Of a DNA stretch of 31,594 nt, positions 1 to 7,781 are shown in pieces. This DNA comes from Bacteroidales bacterium (lineage in GTDB: Bacteria > Bacteroidota > Bacteroidia > Bacteroidales > UBA3824). A model generated the notes under the pieces. The model did no database searches and was not told the origin of the DNA. It saw only the letters and a program-made list of their open reading frames with translations. Both the position numbers and the translations under genes were made by a program. The stretch covers positions 1-31,594 of the forward strand of contig JAGCNK010000034.1 of the NCBI GenBank assembly GCA_017645985.1, written 5' to 3'. Position 1 is the stretch's first letter, and every line of letters begins with the position of its first letter.

Positions 1-411
1 ATGGAGATACTCAATGTTTTCTATTGTAGTCAATTTTGGAGAATGGCGAAACCAATATGCGCACGATGTAGGTGTCGCATTCGCAAAAGATTCATGAAAA
101 ATTACAGTTGTGTAACTATTTTCTCTCGTTTCCCAGTAATTAGAATAGACTTCCTCTGTATTTAACCATTTAGGGAAAACTCCGTTTTTGTCATCTATTC
201 CATAAGTAGTAGTTGTTTTCTCTCCTCTTTTATTATCGCAATAGAAAGTAAGCGTTGTACCATTTACCACAACATACGCCTCTTTCTCCTGCGCCAAGCT
301 TTTAGTTGGCAACAAAATACTGAGAGCGAAAATTAGCGAAAGGTCAAAGAGAATGATAGGTTGCTTTCCTGTTGGTTGGAAAGAATCGTGGTGGGGGATG
401 TGTGTTTTCAT
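1..411 (-). CDS. BspA-like leucine-rich-repeat surface protein, 5' part only
   Basis: An open frame of 137 codons starts with ATG at 411 and runs off the left edge without a stop, so only the N-terminus is present. A long polar n-region (about 18 residues) is followed by a hydrophobic stretch (IILFDLSLIFALSILL) and a plausible signal peptidase site at SLAQ/EKE near residue 41. The mature part has the hallmarks of BspA/DUF285 proteins: AYVVVNGTTLTFYCDN, then an HESFANATPTSCAYWF stretch leading into KLTTIENIEYL, the first LRR-like unit. Members of this family are exported, often large, surface proteins linked to adhesion. Total length, repeat number and C-terminal anchoring or sorting domain lie outside the window. 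A good promoter sits upstream at 463-493. Family assignment is strong; function is inferred from the family. Confidence 0.8.
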   Translation of the reverse strand, partial: MKTHIPHHDSFQPTGKQPIILFDLSLIFALSILLPTKSLAQEKEAYVVVNGTTLTFYCDNKRGEKTTTTYGIDDKNGVFPKWLNTEEVYSNYWETRENSYTTVIFHESFANATPTSCAYWFRHSPKLTTIENIEYLH

Positions 412-462
412 AGTGGTGAAGGGTTTTGTGTTTGACGTTGGGTTTTGTCTTATCTTGATTGG

Positions 463-493
463 CAAATATAATCAATAATAATTACATTACCAA
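463..493 (-). promoter_or_regulatory. Bacteroidota-type promoter for the BspA-like gene
   Basis: Read on the minus strand there is TTG (493-491), a 20-nt spacer and TATATTTG (470-463), matching the TTG / TAnnTTTG pattern of the Bacteroidota primary sigma factor. Transcription would start roughly 45 nt before the ATG at 411. Confidence 0.6.
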
Positions 494-510
494 TAGGTTA
501 GACCTTTTTT

Positions 511-1641
511 TTACACCATCGCCAGCCCTATCAACGCTGCCAAAACCACCTTGATGCCTTTGGCTATGAAAAAATATTTTTTGCTTTCGGCAAATAGGGG
601 TATTGCTCCGTGACCGTCTTGCACAATGCAGTTGGCAAGGAGGATGCCGAGGGGAATGTTGCCGCCGATGTAGAGTGTGATGAATATAAGGTGCGGACCC
701 GATTCGGGTATGAGTCCGATGGCGAGCGCGGCTATTAATATATATAAGGTGTTGCCGTTGACAAACGATTCCACATCCATATACTTGTTGAGCACAAAAA
801 TGGCAGCGAGCGCGGCAAATGTCCACAAGAAAATTTTAGCAAAGTGCTTTTTAATCACGTGGTTGACAATATGCTCCTCCAAGAAATGGTCGGGCACTGT
901 TAGCGCCACAAACAGCGACAACGCCGCCAGCACTATAAATGTAACCGTCACCGGGTCTGCCCCGTGGTGATGATGTTCTTCGTTTTCGTGTTGTTCGTGA
1001 TTTTCGTGGATTATCTCATCATTGTGCTGCTCAAAATTTTCGTGATTTTCGTGGTTGACCCCCTCGCCGTGGTTGTGGTTGCTGTGGAGTATTCCTGTGG
1101 CAGCCATCACGCCAAAAGCGAGTATCGATACTATCAATATGATTCGTTTGGTTGACGGGTGTTTTAATCCTTGGAGCGACGGGCGGAGGTTAGGAGTGTG
1201 GGTGTCGTGATGGTGGTGAATTTCAAAATGGTTTGCTTGTCCGCACGAGTTTTTGTGTTTTTTGGTAACGAAAGCCGCTATGTATCCGCACGTTATGGCA
1301 AGTACGGCGAGCACCGCGCCAATTATCAGCGCCTGCTTGGGCATAAGGGTGAGCATAAAGAAAGCCTCGTCGCCTGTGGTGGCTATCAGGTTGGCTATCA
1401 GCGCTCCGAAACCTATCACGTCGTGGGTGAAGAGCGATACTGCGGTGTAAGTGCCTATGCATCCGGGAATTAGTCCCAGCACTGTGGCAATTATTATCTG
1501 CATGCCCTGGTGCTGGCGCATAAAGCGGTTGGCTGCTCCCTGCGAAAACACGTTGATGTACTCTATAACCATTATCATGGCGAGCACAAAGAAAGTGATA
1601 AGTATGGTCTGGACTAATACGTCGTTGATAAATTCTGACAT
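511..1641 (-). CDS. ArsP_2-type (former DUF2899) putative heavy-metal/manganese exporter, 10 TM, His-rich
   Basis: This 376-residue integral membrane protein matches the 'putative 10TM heavy-metal exporter' family (ArsP_2). It contains two related halves. The first carries GLIPGCIG (residues 56-63) followed by a helix with NLIATTGDEAFF; the second carries GLIPESGPH (309-317) followed by NCIVQDGHGAIPLF. The halves are joined by a long polar stretch with two histidine clusters, HHHH at 142-145 and a His/Glu/Asn-rich region at about 186-226 ending in HHHH. Such loops are usual metal-binding regions in cation exporters, so efflux of a transition metal is the likely role; the substrate cannot be read from sequence. 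It is the last gene of a minus-strand operon, starting 9 nt after the HAD gene. Family call strong, substrate unknown. Confidence 0.8.
   Translation of the reverse strand: MSEFINDVLVQTILITFFVLAMIMVIEYINVFSQGAANRFMRQHQGMQIIIATVLGLIPGCIGTYTAVSLFTHDVIGFGALIANLIATTGDEAFFMLTLMPKQALIIGAVLAVLAITCGYIAAFVTKKHKNSCGQANHFEIHHHHDTHTPNLRPSLQGLKHPSTKRIILIVSILAFGVMAATGILHSNHNHGEGVNHENHENFEQHNDEIIHENHEQHENEEHHHHGADPVTVTFIVLAALSLFVALTVPDHFLEEHIVNHVIKKHFAKIFLWTFAALAAIFVLNKYMDVESFVNGNTLYILIAALAIGLIPESGPHLIFITLYIGGNIPLGILLANCIVQDGHGAIPLFAESKKYFFIAKGIKVVLAALIGLAMV
994..1054. repeat. Direct 16-bp repeat inside the His-rich loop coding region
   Basis: The 16-mer TTCGTGATTTTCGTGG occurs exactly at 994-1009 and 1039-1054, 45 bp (15 codons) apart, within otherwise similar sequence. 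On the coding strand it encodes the repeated His-Glu-Asn-His-Glu unit of the exporter loop, and it suggests growth of the loop by slippage or local duplication. Confidence 0.8.
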
Positions 1642-1650
1642 TTTACCTCA

Positions 1651-2028
1651 TTACCAAAGTTTCCACCATTTCTTGTTTCTTTGTTCCTTGCTGTCGTCGC
1701 CCTCTATGGCCTGATATATTTCGCCCCATGAGGGAAGACCTCCGAGCGATCGGTCATCGATATAGATGTCGGCGTCGATTTTGCGGCAGAAATAATCGTT
1801 GCCGTCTTCCTCGGGATAGTTTTTGTTAACGGCGTACAGCTCTATTCCGTTTTGTTGGCAGAATGTTACGGCGTCTTCCAGCTGACGTCCCTCGCGGCAG
1901 GTCCACAGTATTAGCCTGTGCTTGCGGGCGAGCATCTGAAGTGTCTTTATGGCAAACGGACGCGGCTTGCCTACCTCGGGATATGCGTCTTCTACAATTG
2001 TTCCGTCAAAATCTACTGCAATTTTCAT
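1651..2028 (-). CDS. Small HAD-superfamily phosphatase, BT_0820-like
   Basis: The 125-residue protein has a minimal HAD fold without an evident cap domain. Motif I is DFDGT at residues 6-10 (nucleophile D6, acid/base D8), motif II is the Thr of LWTCREG near residue 43, a Lys pair sits near 82-83 (RK in CRKIDAD) and motif IV is IDDRS with D91-D92. It resembles the Bacteroides protein family typified by BT_0820, metal-dependent hydrolases of unknown substrate. The start was placed at ATG 2028 because the first motif begins five residues later and the preceding gene stops at 2031; a longer frame back to 2181 would overlap that gene by 150 nt and adds a non-conserved leader. It lies between a lipoprotein and a metal exporter in one operon. 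Confidence 0.8.
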   Translation of the reverse strand: MKIAVDFDGTIVEDAYPEVGKPRPFAIKTLQMLARKHRLILWTCREGRQLEDAVTFCQQNGIELYAVNKNYPEEDGNDYFCRKIDADIYIDDRSLGGLPSWGEIYQAIEGDDSKEQRNKKWWKLW

Positions 2029-2030
2029 TA

Positions 2031-2867
2031 TCAGATGGTTAGCGAAGTTTTTTTTTGCGGAGGAGTTACAATCTCGTTGCGCATGGTTACAATCTTGCTG
2101 CAGATGTCGGAATACAGCTGCGGGTCGATGTCCTTGTCGATAATCTTCTCGTAGATGGTTTTGAGGTTGTTGAGCTTCCAAATCATCAGCTTGATGTCCA
2201 TATTGTAGTAAAACGCCGAACTCTCAATCATCACTTCGTATAGGTAGCTGATGAGGTTCAACAGACCTTGTTTCTGGCTGATAATCTGCGCCTTGGTGTC
2301 GTTGAGGTCGTTCGACTTGATGGTGAGATAGAGGCTCTCCACCCAGCTGCTGTATATTACGAACGGAAGGATGTTGTTCTTGCCGTTTTCGTCGAGAAAG
2401 TTGCACGCTGTCCAGTACGAGTTGGATGCTATCGACGACAGCGAGTCGGCACATTCGATGTTGTTTTCAAAACGGTCGATGTATGTGCGGTCAAACCCTG
2501 CCGACACGTTGAGGCTTTCTGCAATCGACTGCGAGCAGTTGAAAAAGTCCATCACTGCCTGCTGCTTGTTGTACACTGCGCAGTATGCGAGGTCGGCGCT
2601 GTATAGTCCGAGCGCAGCCGCCTGTTCGGTCTCCTTGGTGTACTGTCCGCCCTTGTCGGGGTTGTTGAGGATGTCGGGGTTGAACGGTATGCTTTCGTCA
2701 ATCAGGTATGTAAACAGTTCCACAGGTAGCGGAATGTCGTATTTGGTGTATGTAACCTTCTGCTGCTCCTTGTCGGTATTGCCGCCGCCTTGGTATTTGT
2801 AACCGCTTCCGCCGCAACTTATTAGTGTTGCAGAAATTGCGAGCGCAAGTATCGTAGATTTTCTCAT
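2031..2867 (-). CDS. Lipoprotein of unknown function, paralogue of the one at 6692-7678
   Basis: This 278-residue protein begins with a lipoprotein signal peptide: Arg-Lys, a short hydrophobic core and a lipobox ending LISC, so Cys18 is the predicted lipidated residue, followed by GGSG. The mature part looks alpha-helical. It shares short conserved blocks in the same order with the protein at 6692-7678: ALGLYSADLAYCAVYNK, then NGKNNILPFVIYSSWVESLYL, then IISQKQGLLNL. Both are therefore one family, which I recognise only as a conserved Bacteroidales lipoprotein of unknown function. The start ATG 2867 was chosen over a farther upstream ATG at 2936 because the signal peptide begins there. It is the first gene of an operon with a HAD phosphatase (2-nt gap) and a metal exporter. 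Confidence 0.75.
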   Translation of the reverse strand: MRKSTILALAISATLISCGGSGYKYQGGGNTDKEQQKVTYTKYDIPLPVELFTYLIDESIPFNPDILNNPDKGGQYTKETEQAAALGLYSADLAYCAVYNKQQAVMDFFNCSQSIAESLNVSAGFDRTYIDRFENNIECADSLSSIASNSYWTACNFLDENGKNNILPFVIYSSWVESLYLTIKSNDLNDTKAQIISQKQGLLNLISYLYEVMIESSAFYYNMDIKLMIWKLNNLKTIYEKIIDKDIDPQLYSDICSKIVTMRNEIVTPPQKKTSLTI

Positions 2868-2911
2868 AGTATGGTATTTTTTATTGTTCCTTGTTGTGGT
2901 AAAAAATTTTG

Positions 2912-2919
2912 CAAATATA
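2912..2919 (-). promoter_or_regulatory. Promoter -7 element for the lipoprotein/HAD/exporter operon
   Basis: The minus strand reads TATATTTG (2919-2912), an exact TAnnTTTG match about 45 nt before the lipoprotein ATG. No well-spaced TTG was found upstream, so only the -7 box is called. Confidence 0.45.
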
Positions 2920-2964
2920 AAAAAATTATACGTCAAAAAATCTTTTTTTATCCACTTAATGTTT

Positions 2965-2972
2965 TAACTTTG
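2965..2972 (+). promoter_or_regulatory. Promoter -7 element for the glycosyltransferase operon
   Basis: TAACTTTG at 2965-2972 matches TAnnTTTG and lies only 9 nt before the ATG at 2982. With transcription starting 4-8 nt after the box, the transcript would have almost no leader. No clear TTG element is seen upstream. Confidence 0.45.
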
Positions 2973-2981
2973 TAAAAAAAA

Positions 2982-4334
2982 ATGGAAAAATTAATTGCAT
3001 TTGCCTACAGCGACCTCATTGACATCAACAATGGTGAGGTTTTAAGGGAATATATTAGAAAAGTAAAGCAAAAATATATAGCGTTTTGTTTCAAAAGGAT
3101 ACAAATTATTTCGGAAAAAGATTTTGAGGCTGTCATCAATCGCACCATTGGCATCAACATGTGTGCGGGCATCTATTCTTACTTCAACAGCGCCGACGGC
3201 AAGGTGGTGCGTTTGCAGGACTATACTATAGGTTCTGCTCTGCGCGACGGTTTCGACTTTGGCGGAATGTTGGTGGTGAATACCGAATATGCTAAGGAAG
3301 CGTCGTTTTCGGTAATGCCCACTGCCAAAAAGGCTGCTTTTTACGATTTGCTGCTCCGCCTTATTCCTTTGGGTGGAATTAAGATTGTGCCTGAGCCACT
3401 GTATATTATGCCCGAAGAAAAGGGTAACGATTTTGAGACCAAGAATTTTGCCTATGTGGACCCTCGCAACCGTGAGTATCAGCAGGAGTGCGAAACTATT
3501 TTCAAGGTAGTTTTGGAGGATATGGGCGCTTTGCTGCCCCCCATCACCAAGAGTCCCAAGGGTTTTGCCCAGGAGGTGAAAAAATTTAAGAACCTTGTTT
3601 CGGTGATTATTCCTGTAAAGAACCGCGAATCTACCATTGAGACCGCCCTGCGCAGTGCCGCCGAACAGAAAACAGATTTTCCCTATAATATAATAGTGGT
3701 GGATAATCACAGCACCGACCGCACTGCCGACGTAATTGCCAAGATGCAAGGGCTTTATCCCGACAATATTGTGCGTATTGTGCCCGACAACATCGGTTTC
3801 GGCATAGGCGGATGCTGGAATCTTGCCATCGACCATCCCGAGTGCGGTGCGTTTGCCGTGCAGTTGGATAGCGACGACGGATACAGCCATGAGAATGTGC
3901 TGCAGGTGATTGCCGACAAGTTCCGCAAGGAGAAATGCGCTATGCTTGTGGGTTCGTACCAACTGACCAACGCTGATTTTGAGCCGCTCGACGTGCCGCC
4001 TATCACTCACAGCGAATACACTCCCGAAAATGGTCACAACAATCTGCTGCGTGTCAACGGCGTGGGTGCGCCACGATGCTTTTTTACTCCTGTGATTCGC
4101 CAAATACGCTTTCCGAATGTAAGTTACGGCGAGGATTACGCTGTGGCTCTGCACATTTCGGGCGAATACAAGGTGTCGCGCATTTTCGACGTGCTTTACA
4201 ACTGCCGCCGATGGAGCGGAAATTCGGATGCCAATCCGTCGCACGAGGCACAGATTCAAAACAACTATGTCAAAGACCTTTTCCGCGAGCGTGAACTTTC
4301 GCGCCGCTACACTCTTATTAATGGTGAAGAATAA
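2982..4334 (+). CDS. Glycosyltransferase family 2 protein with Bacteroidales-type N-terminal domain
   Basis: The C-terminal half of this 450-residue protein is a GT-A fold family 2 glycosyltransferase: VSVIIPVKNRESTIETAL at about 207-223, IVVDNHSTDRT near 238-247, and QLDSDD at 294-299 providing the metal/nucleotide-sugar binding Asp residues, followed by NGVGAPR and SYGEDYAV. No transmembrane segment is visible, so it is probably cytosolic. The first ~200 residues (with GSALRDGFDFGG near 84-95 and FAYVDPRNRE near 156-165) form a region that I recall as conserved in Bacteroidetes homologues; it resembles the acceptor half of a GT-A domain and may be a degenerate copy. Donor and acceptor are unknown. 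The stop is 2 nt before the DUF4922 gene, so the two are co-transcribed. Confidence 0.82.
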   Translation: MEKLIAFAYSDLIDINNGEVLREYIRKVKQKYIAFCFKRIQIISEKDFEAVINRTIGINMCAGIYSYFNSADGKVVRLQDYTIGSALRDGFDFGGMLVVNTEYAKEASFSVMPTAKKAAFYDLLLRLIPLGGIKIVPEPLYIMPEEKGNDFETKNFAYVDPRNREYQQECETIFKVVLEDMGALLPPITKSPKGFAQEVKKFKNLVSVIIPVKNRESTIETALRSAAEQKTDFPYNIIVVDNHSTDRTADVIAKMQGLYPDNIVRIVPDNIGFGIGGCWNLAIDHPECGAFAVQLDSDDGYSHENVLQVIADKFRKEKCAMLVGSYQLTNADFEPLDVPPITHSEYTPENGHNNLLRVNGVGAPRCFFTPVIRQIRFPNVSYGEDYAVALHISGEYKVSRIFDVLYNCRRWSGNSDANPSHEAQIQNNYVKDLFRERELSRRYTLINGEE

Positions 4335-4336
4335 TT

Positions 4337-5260
4337 ATGGTAGAAGTTGAATCTTTCATATACAGGCAGTTAGAATCGTCGCCGCTGTTTTACACCAATT
4401 TCAGCAATATGCGGCAGTCGGCATTGCGCACGGTGCAGTTCGACGGGTTTTCGTACACTTTGCAGATGAACCCCGCACGCATTCAGAGCGCCACCGCCGA
4501 CATCTCCAAAAAGCCCGACACGAGCCGCTGTTTCCTCTGCCGCGCCAACTTGATTCAGGGGCAGATTCCATACGAATACAGCGACGATTTCTTTATAGCC
4601 GTAAATCCTTTTCCCATAGGCGAAAACCATCTTACGATTATTTCGCAACGGCATCAGGACCAGGGTATTATGAATATAGTTGACAAGTTTGTGACTATGG
4701 CTGACGATATGCCTGGCTATGTGGTTTTTTACAACGGACCTAAATGCGGTGCTTCTGCGCCGTTTCATCTGCATTTGCAGGCTTGCAAGGCGGTTTCGCT
4801 GCCGGTTTTTGCCCAGATTGAGAATATGAAACGCCTCTATGCTGTTGACTGTGCGGAGTTTAGCGATACCAATGTGTACAAGATCGACGACACCACACGC
4901 CGTTTTATTGTGGTGCAGACTATGAACCGCAGCCAGTTGCAATATCATATCGAAAAACTCCTCCGCGAAATCAATATGATTTATCAAACCGCTGAGCCTG
5001 AGGTGAATGTGGGCATCCTGTTCGACGACGGGTATTACACCGCCACAATTTTTCCGCGCGACAAGCACCGTCCCGAGGAGTTTTTTCGCACAGGTGCCGA
5101 CCGTATCGTGTGCAGTCCCGGATATGCCGACCTTGCCGGAATGATTCCCGTGAGCGTGAGAGACAATTTTTATTCTATCACCGACAACGACATCCGCAGC
5201 ATTATGCGCCAGGTGTGCATTTCGTCAGAAAAATTCGATGCCTTGCATATCTCGCTTTAA
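4337..5260 (+). CDS. DUF4922 protein, HIT-like nucleotidyltransferase/phosphorylase fold
   Basis: This 307-residue protein belongs to DUF4922, related to the HIT/GalT/Ap4A-phosphorylase superfamily. The signature is HLHLQ at residues 144-148, where H144, H146 and Q148 would correspond to the nucleotidyl-transfer H-x-H-x-Q motif. Upstream are CFLC (65-68), the NPFPIGENHLTI block (90-101) and QRHQDQG (104-110), all typical of this superfamily, where the first region binds the substrate and metal. The family thus predicts a nucleotide-sugar or dinucleotide phosphorylase/transferase acting in the cytosol, but no substrate is known to me. Its tight coupling to the glycosyltransferase (2-nt gap) suggests it supplies or recycles an activated sugar. 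Start ATG 4337 follows directly. Confidence 0.78.
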   Translation: MVEVESFIYRQLESSPLFYTNFSNMRQSALRTVQFDGFSYTLQMNPARIQSATADISKKPDTSRCFLCRANLIQGQIPYEYSDDFFIAVNPFPIGENHLTIISQRHQDQGIMNIVDKFVTMADDMPGYVVFYNGPKCGASAPFHLHLQACKAVSLPVFAQIENMKRLYAVDCAEFSDTNVYKIDDTTRRFIVVQTMNRSQLQYHIEKLLREINMIYQTAEPEVNVGILFDDGYYTATIFPRDKHRPEEFFRTGADRIVCSPGYADLAGMIPVSVRDNFYSITDNDIRSIMRQVCISSEKFDALHISL

Positions 5261-5273
5261 TTTTTTAGTTTTG
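5243..5273 (+). promoter_or_regulatory. Internal promoter for the aminotransferase gene
   Basis: TTG (5243-5245), a 20-nt spacer and TAGTTTTG (5266-5273) match the Bacteroidota consensus. The TTG lies inside the end of the DUF4922 gene and the -7 box 19 nt before the aminotransferase ATG at 5292, so the gene may be transcribed both from the operon and on its own. Confidence 0.5.
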
Positions 5274-5291
5274 CAAAAAAATAAAAACAAC

Positions 5292-6605
5292 ATGTACCAA
5301 TATCCAATACAAAAATCAGTTCTTGACCAAAAGATATCCGCGCTCGGAGTAGCCGACCCGGAAAAAATGTCGATACGCGAAACTGTGCGCATCGCCAATA
5401 TGCTTGAACAGGAGACCGGCGAAAAGTTCGTCCGCTTGGAGATGGGCGTTCCCGGATTGAAACCTCCGCAGATTGCCTTGGACGCCGAGCGTGAAGCCGC
5501 CGAAAAGGGTCTCTGCGCTATTTATCCTCCTGTCGACGGTGTTCCTGCATTGAAAGAGGCAGCCGCAAGGTTTGCCAAATGCTTTATCAATGTGGACGTT
5601 CCCGCCAAAAACTGCCTTGCCACCACTGGCAGCATGCAGGCTTGTTTCGCTGCGTTTATGGTTGCCAACCGCACCGACAAAAAACGCGGCAAGACTCTCT
5701 TTATCGACCCTGGTTTCCCTGTAAACAAGGCTCAGTTGCGTGTGCTCGGTATGCAGTTCGAGACTTTCGACGTGTACGACTACCGTGGCGACAAACTTGA
5801 GGCTAAACTCGAGTCGTACCTGGCTAAGGGCGACATCAGCACCATACTCTATTCAAGTCCCAACAATCCTGCGTGGATCAACTTTACCGAACTGGAACTC
5901 AAGACCATAGGCACACTCGCCACCAAATACGACGTGATTGTGATGGAAGACCTCGCATATTTTGGTATGGACTTCCGCCGCGATATTTCTAAGCCGGGCG
6001 TTGCGCCGTTCAACCCAACGGTTGCCAAGTATACCGACAATTGGATTATTATGCTTTCGGGCAGTAAGAGTTTCAGTTACGCCGGTCAGCGTATAGCAGT
6101 GATGATGGTTAGTTCCGCAATTTTCGACCGCCGCTATCCCGACCTCAAGGCATATTTCGGCAACGACAATTTCGGTCACGCTATGATTTTCGACGCTCTC
6201 TACACTTTGTCTACCGGCACTACCCACACTCCTCAGTATGGTTTCGCCGCTATGCTCAACGCTTGCTGCGACGGCACCTACAATTTTGTGGAGCCCATCA
6301 AGGAGTACGCCCGCCGTGCCAACATTCTCAAAAAATCGTTCTTCAACAACGGTTTCGAGGCTGTTTACGACAAAGACGGCGACGAGGATATCGCTGACGG
6401 CTTCTATTTCACAGTCACCTATCCTGGAATGACCAGCGGCGAACTTGTGAAGAACCTTCTTCAGTTTGGCATCTCGGCAGTGGGACTCAATATCTGCGGA
6501 TCGTGCCATCACGGCATACGCGTATGTGTGTCGCAACTTGGCGACGAGGCTCTTGCCAACGCCGAAGCACGCATCAAGGCTTTCAACGCCTATTTCAAGA
6601 AATAA
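5292..6605 (+). CDS. Pyridoxal-phosphate aminotransferase, class I/II fold
   Basis: This 437-residue enzyme is a fold-type I PLP aminotransferase. Visible landmarks are the LEMGVPGLKPP N-terminal block, GSMQACFAAF (phosphate-side loop), SSPNNPAWINF (the conserved Asn-Pro region), VMEDLAYFGMDF (Asp contacting the pyridine nitrogen, then Tyr) and SGSKSFSYAGQRI, in which Lys259 is the predicted Schiff-base lysine; an Arg in GIRVCVSQL near the C-terminus would bind the substrate carboxylate. The amino-acid substrate is not evident. The start at ATG 5292 is preferred over one at 5238, which lies inside the preceding gene and adds a non-conserved leader. It follows DUF4922 by 31 nt and has its own likely promoter. 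A strong hairpin follows. Confidence 0.85.
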   Translation: MYQYPIQKSVLDQKISALGVADPEKMSIRETVRIANMLEQETGEKFVRLEMGVPGLKPPQIALDAEREAAEKGLCAIYPPVDGVPALKEAAARFAKCFINVDVPAKNCLATTGSMQACFAAFMVANRTDKKRGKTLFIDPGFPVNKAQLRVLGMQFETFDVYDYRGDKLEAKLESYLAKGDISTILYSSPNNPAWINFTELELKTIGTLATKYDVIVMEDLAYFGMDFRRDISKPGVAPFNPTVAKYTDNWIIMLSGSKSFSYAGQRIAVMMVSSAIFDRRYPDLKAYFGNDNFGHAMIFDALYTLSTGTTHTPQYGFAAMLNACCDGTYNFVEPIKEYARRANILKKSFFNNGFEAVYDKDGDEDIADGFYFTVTYPGMTSGELVKNLLQFGISAVGLNICGSCHHGIRVCVSQLGDEALANAEARIKAFNAYFKK

Positions 6606-6626
6606 TTTAAAATGCGTCTATATATA

Positions 6627-6666
6627 AAAGGTGCGGAAGAATCCGAATGTTTTCTTCCGCACCTTT
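6627..6666. terminator. Bidirectional intrinsic terminator
   Basis: A perfect 15-bp inverted repeat (arms 6627-6641 and 6652-6666, AAAGGTGCGGAAGAA and its complement) encloses a 10-nt loop. The arms end in A/T runs on both sides, so the hairpin can end transcription of the aminotransferase gene (+) and of the convergent lipoprotein gene (-), whose stop is at 6692. Confidence 0.8.
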
Positions 6667-6691
6667 ATTATTTAAGACTGATGATAATAGA

Positions 6692-7678
6692 CTACAAGTT
6701 GGTTACGATGTCGTTTCTGAATTTTTCTACTGCCTTAACGATGTCGTCGATCTGCTCGTCGCTTACTGTGATGGTGGTGTATGCGCCCTGAGTGGTAACG
6801 CGCTGACCGTCGATAACTTCGGTCTTGTCTTCACCGTCGAAATCCTGGATTTTTACAGGTTCAAAAGCCACAGTTAGCTGTTTCAATCCTGCCACCATCT
6901 TGATGTAGCTGGGATCGTTGTTCATAAACTTAACGAGGATAGCCATCAGGTCGTCGAGAATGTTTTTCTGACTTGCGATGTGCTCTTTCATACGCTTGTT
7001 GGGTTTGGCGGCGTACACTTCAGAAGCCAGGTAGAGGCTCTCTGTCCAAACGCCTGTAACCATAAGTGCGCTGATATTGCTACGACCGTTTTGACGTAGG
7101 TATGAGTCCATCTGGAAATAGCTCTGAACGCTGGTGATGAGCAGCGAGTCGAGGTTGTTGCTGCTGGTGGCTATCTGCTTGAGGGCTGCGAAGTCGAAAA
7201 ACTGACCAATCTGCAACTGTTCGCTGAGCTTGCGTATAGCCACAAGGTACTGGATAACGTCGCCAGTCTTGTTGTAAACGTTGAGGTAACCCAGGTCGGC
7301 GCAGTATACGCCAAGACCGAGAGCCTTTTTAAACGATGTTTCAAAATTGTCGGCATAGTCGGTGCTGAACAGATATTTGGGAGTGTACTGCACTTTCATA
7401 TCCTGAATAATGGCCGACACCTCTACCGGCGAGGGAAAGCTCTGGATCATCTCGCCCACGTCGCCGATGGCAACATCCTGATATTTTTTGATAAAGGCCG
7501 AATCAAGGCCGTATTTGGCGTAATCGATTTTGGCTTCGGCTTCGGGATTGTATTCCAACTTTCCGTCGTTGCCGTTCTGCTGCTGTTGTTGTTCTCCGCC
7601 CGATGTGCCTCCGCACGACATTATCGCTGTGGCAGCTGAAAAGGCGAGTGCCAATGTGAGTATCTTTTTATATTTCAT
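6692..7678 (-). CDS. Lipoprotein of unknown function, paralogue of the one at 2031-2867
   Basis: This 328-residue protein has a lipoprotein signal peptide ending in the lipobox AIMSC (Cys22 lipidated), followed by a low-complexity GGTSGGEQQQQQ linker of the kind that spaces lipoproteins from the membrane. The body is predicted mostly helical. Blocks shared with the other lipoprotein are ALGLGVYCADLGYLNVYNK, NGRSNISALMVTGVWTESLYL and HIASQKNILDDL, in the same order. This copy has about 50 additional residues, partly in the N-terminal linker and partly in the C-terminal tail with several Thr/Val-rich strands. It stands alone as a single-gene unit between a bidirectional terminator and a TATCTTTG promoter box. 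Function unknown; I infer a periplasm-facing or surface structural or binding role only from localisation. Confidence 0.75.
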   Translation of the reverse strand: MKYKKILTLALAFSAATAIMSCGGTSGGEQQQQQNGNDGKLEYNPEAEAKIDYAKYGLDSAFIKKYQDVAIGDVGEMIQSFPSPVEVSAIIQDMKVQYTPKYLFSTDYADNFETSFKKALGLGVYCADLGYLNVYNKTGDVIQYLVAIRKLSEQLQIGQFFDFAALKQIATSSNNLDSLLITSVQSYFQMDSYLRQNGRSNISALMVTGVWTESLYLASEVYAAKPNKRMKEHIASQKNILDDLMAILVKFMNNDPSYIKMVAGLKQLTVAFEPVKIQDFDGEDKTEVIDGQRVTTQGAYTTITVSDEQIDDIVKAVEKFRNDIVTNL

Positions 7679-7722
7679 AATGCAAAGTAATATGTTTAAT
7701 ACTATACAATTTCAATTTACAA

Positions 7723-7730
7723 CAAAGATA
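7723..7730 (-). promoter_or_regulatory. Promoter -7 element for the lipoprotein gene at 6692-7678
   Basis: The minus strand reads TATCTTTG (7730-7723), an exact TAnnTTTG match 45 nt before the ATG at 7678. The upstream side is an A/T-rich stretch without an obvious TTG. Confidence 0.5.
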
Positions 7731-7781
7731 CGGTTTTTTTTTATAAAAAACTCTTTTTATTCATTTTTTTAAAAAAAATAT

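Noticed and set aside
494..512. AGGT-TAG-ACCT followed by T8 as a terminator downstream of the exporter
   Set aside because: A 4-bp stem in the wrong orientation for the minus-strand operon; no plus-strand gene ends there.
1171..1473. Open frames opposite the His-rich exporter
   Set aside because: Antisense shadows of a well-supported membrane-protein gene.
1651..2181. Longer start for the BT_0820-like HAD gene at 2181
   Set aside because: It overlaps the lipoprotein gene by 150 nt and the added residues precede the first HAD strand without conservation.
3042..4259. A 405-codon open frame on the minus strand opposite the glycosyltransferase gene
   Set aside because: It lies wholly antisense to a gene with clear family motifs, is rich in His/Val from the reversed codons, and has no promoter or recognisable domain.
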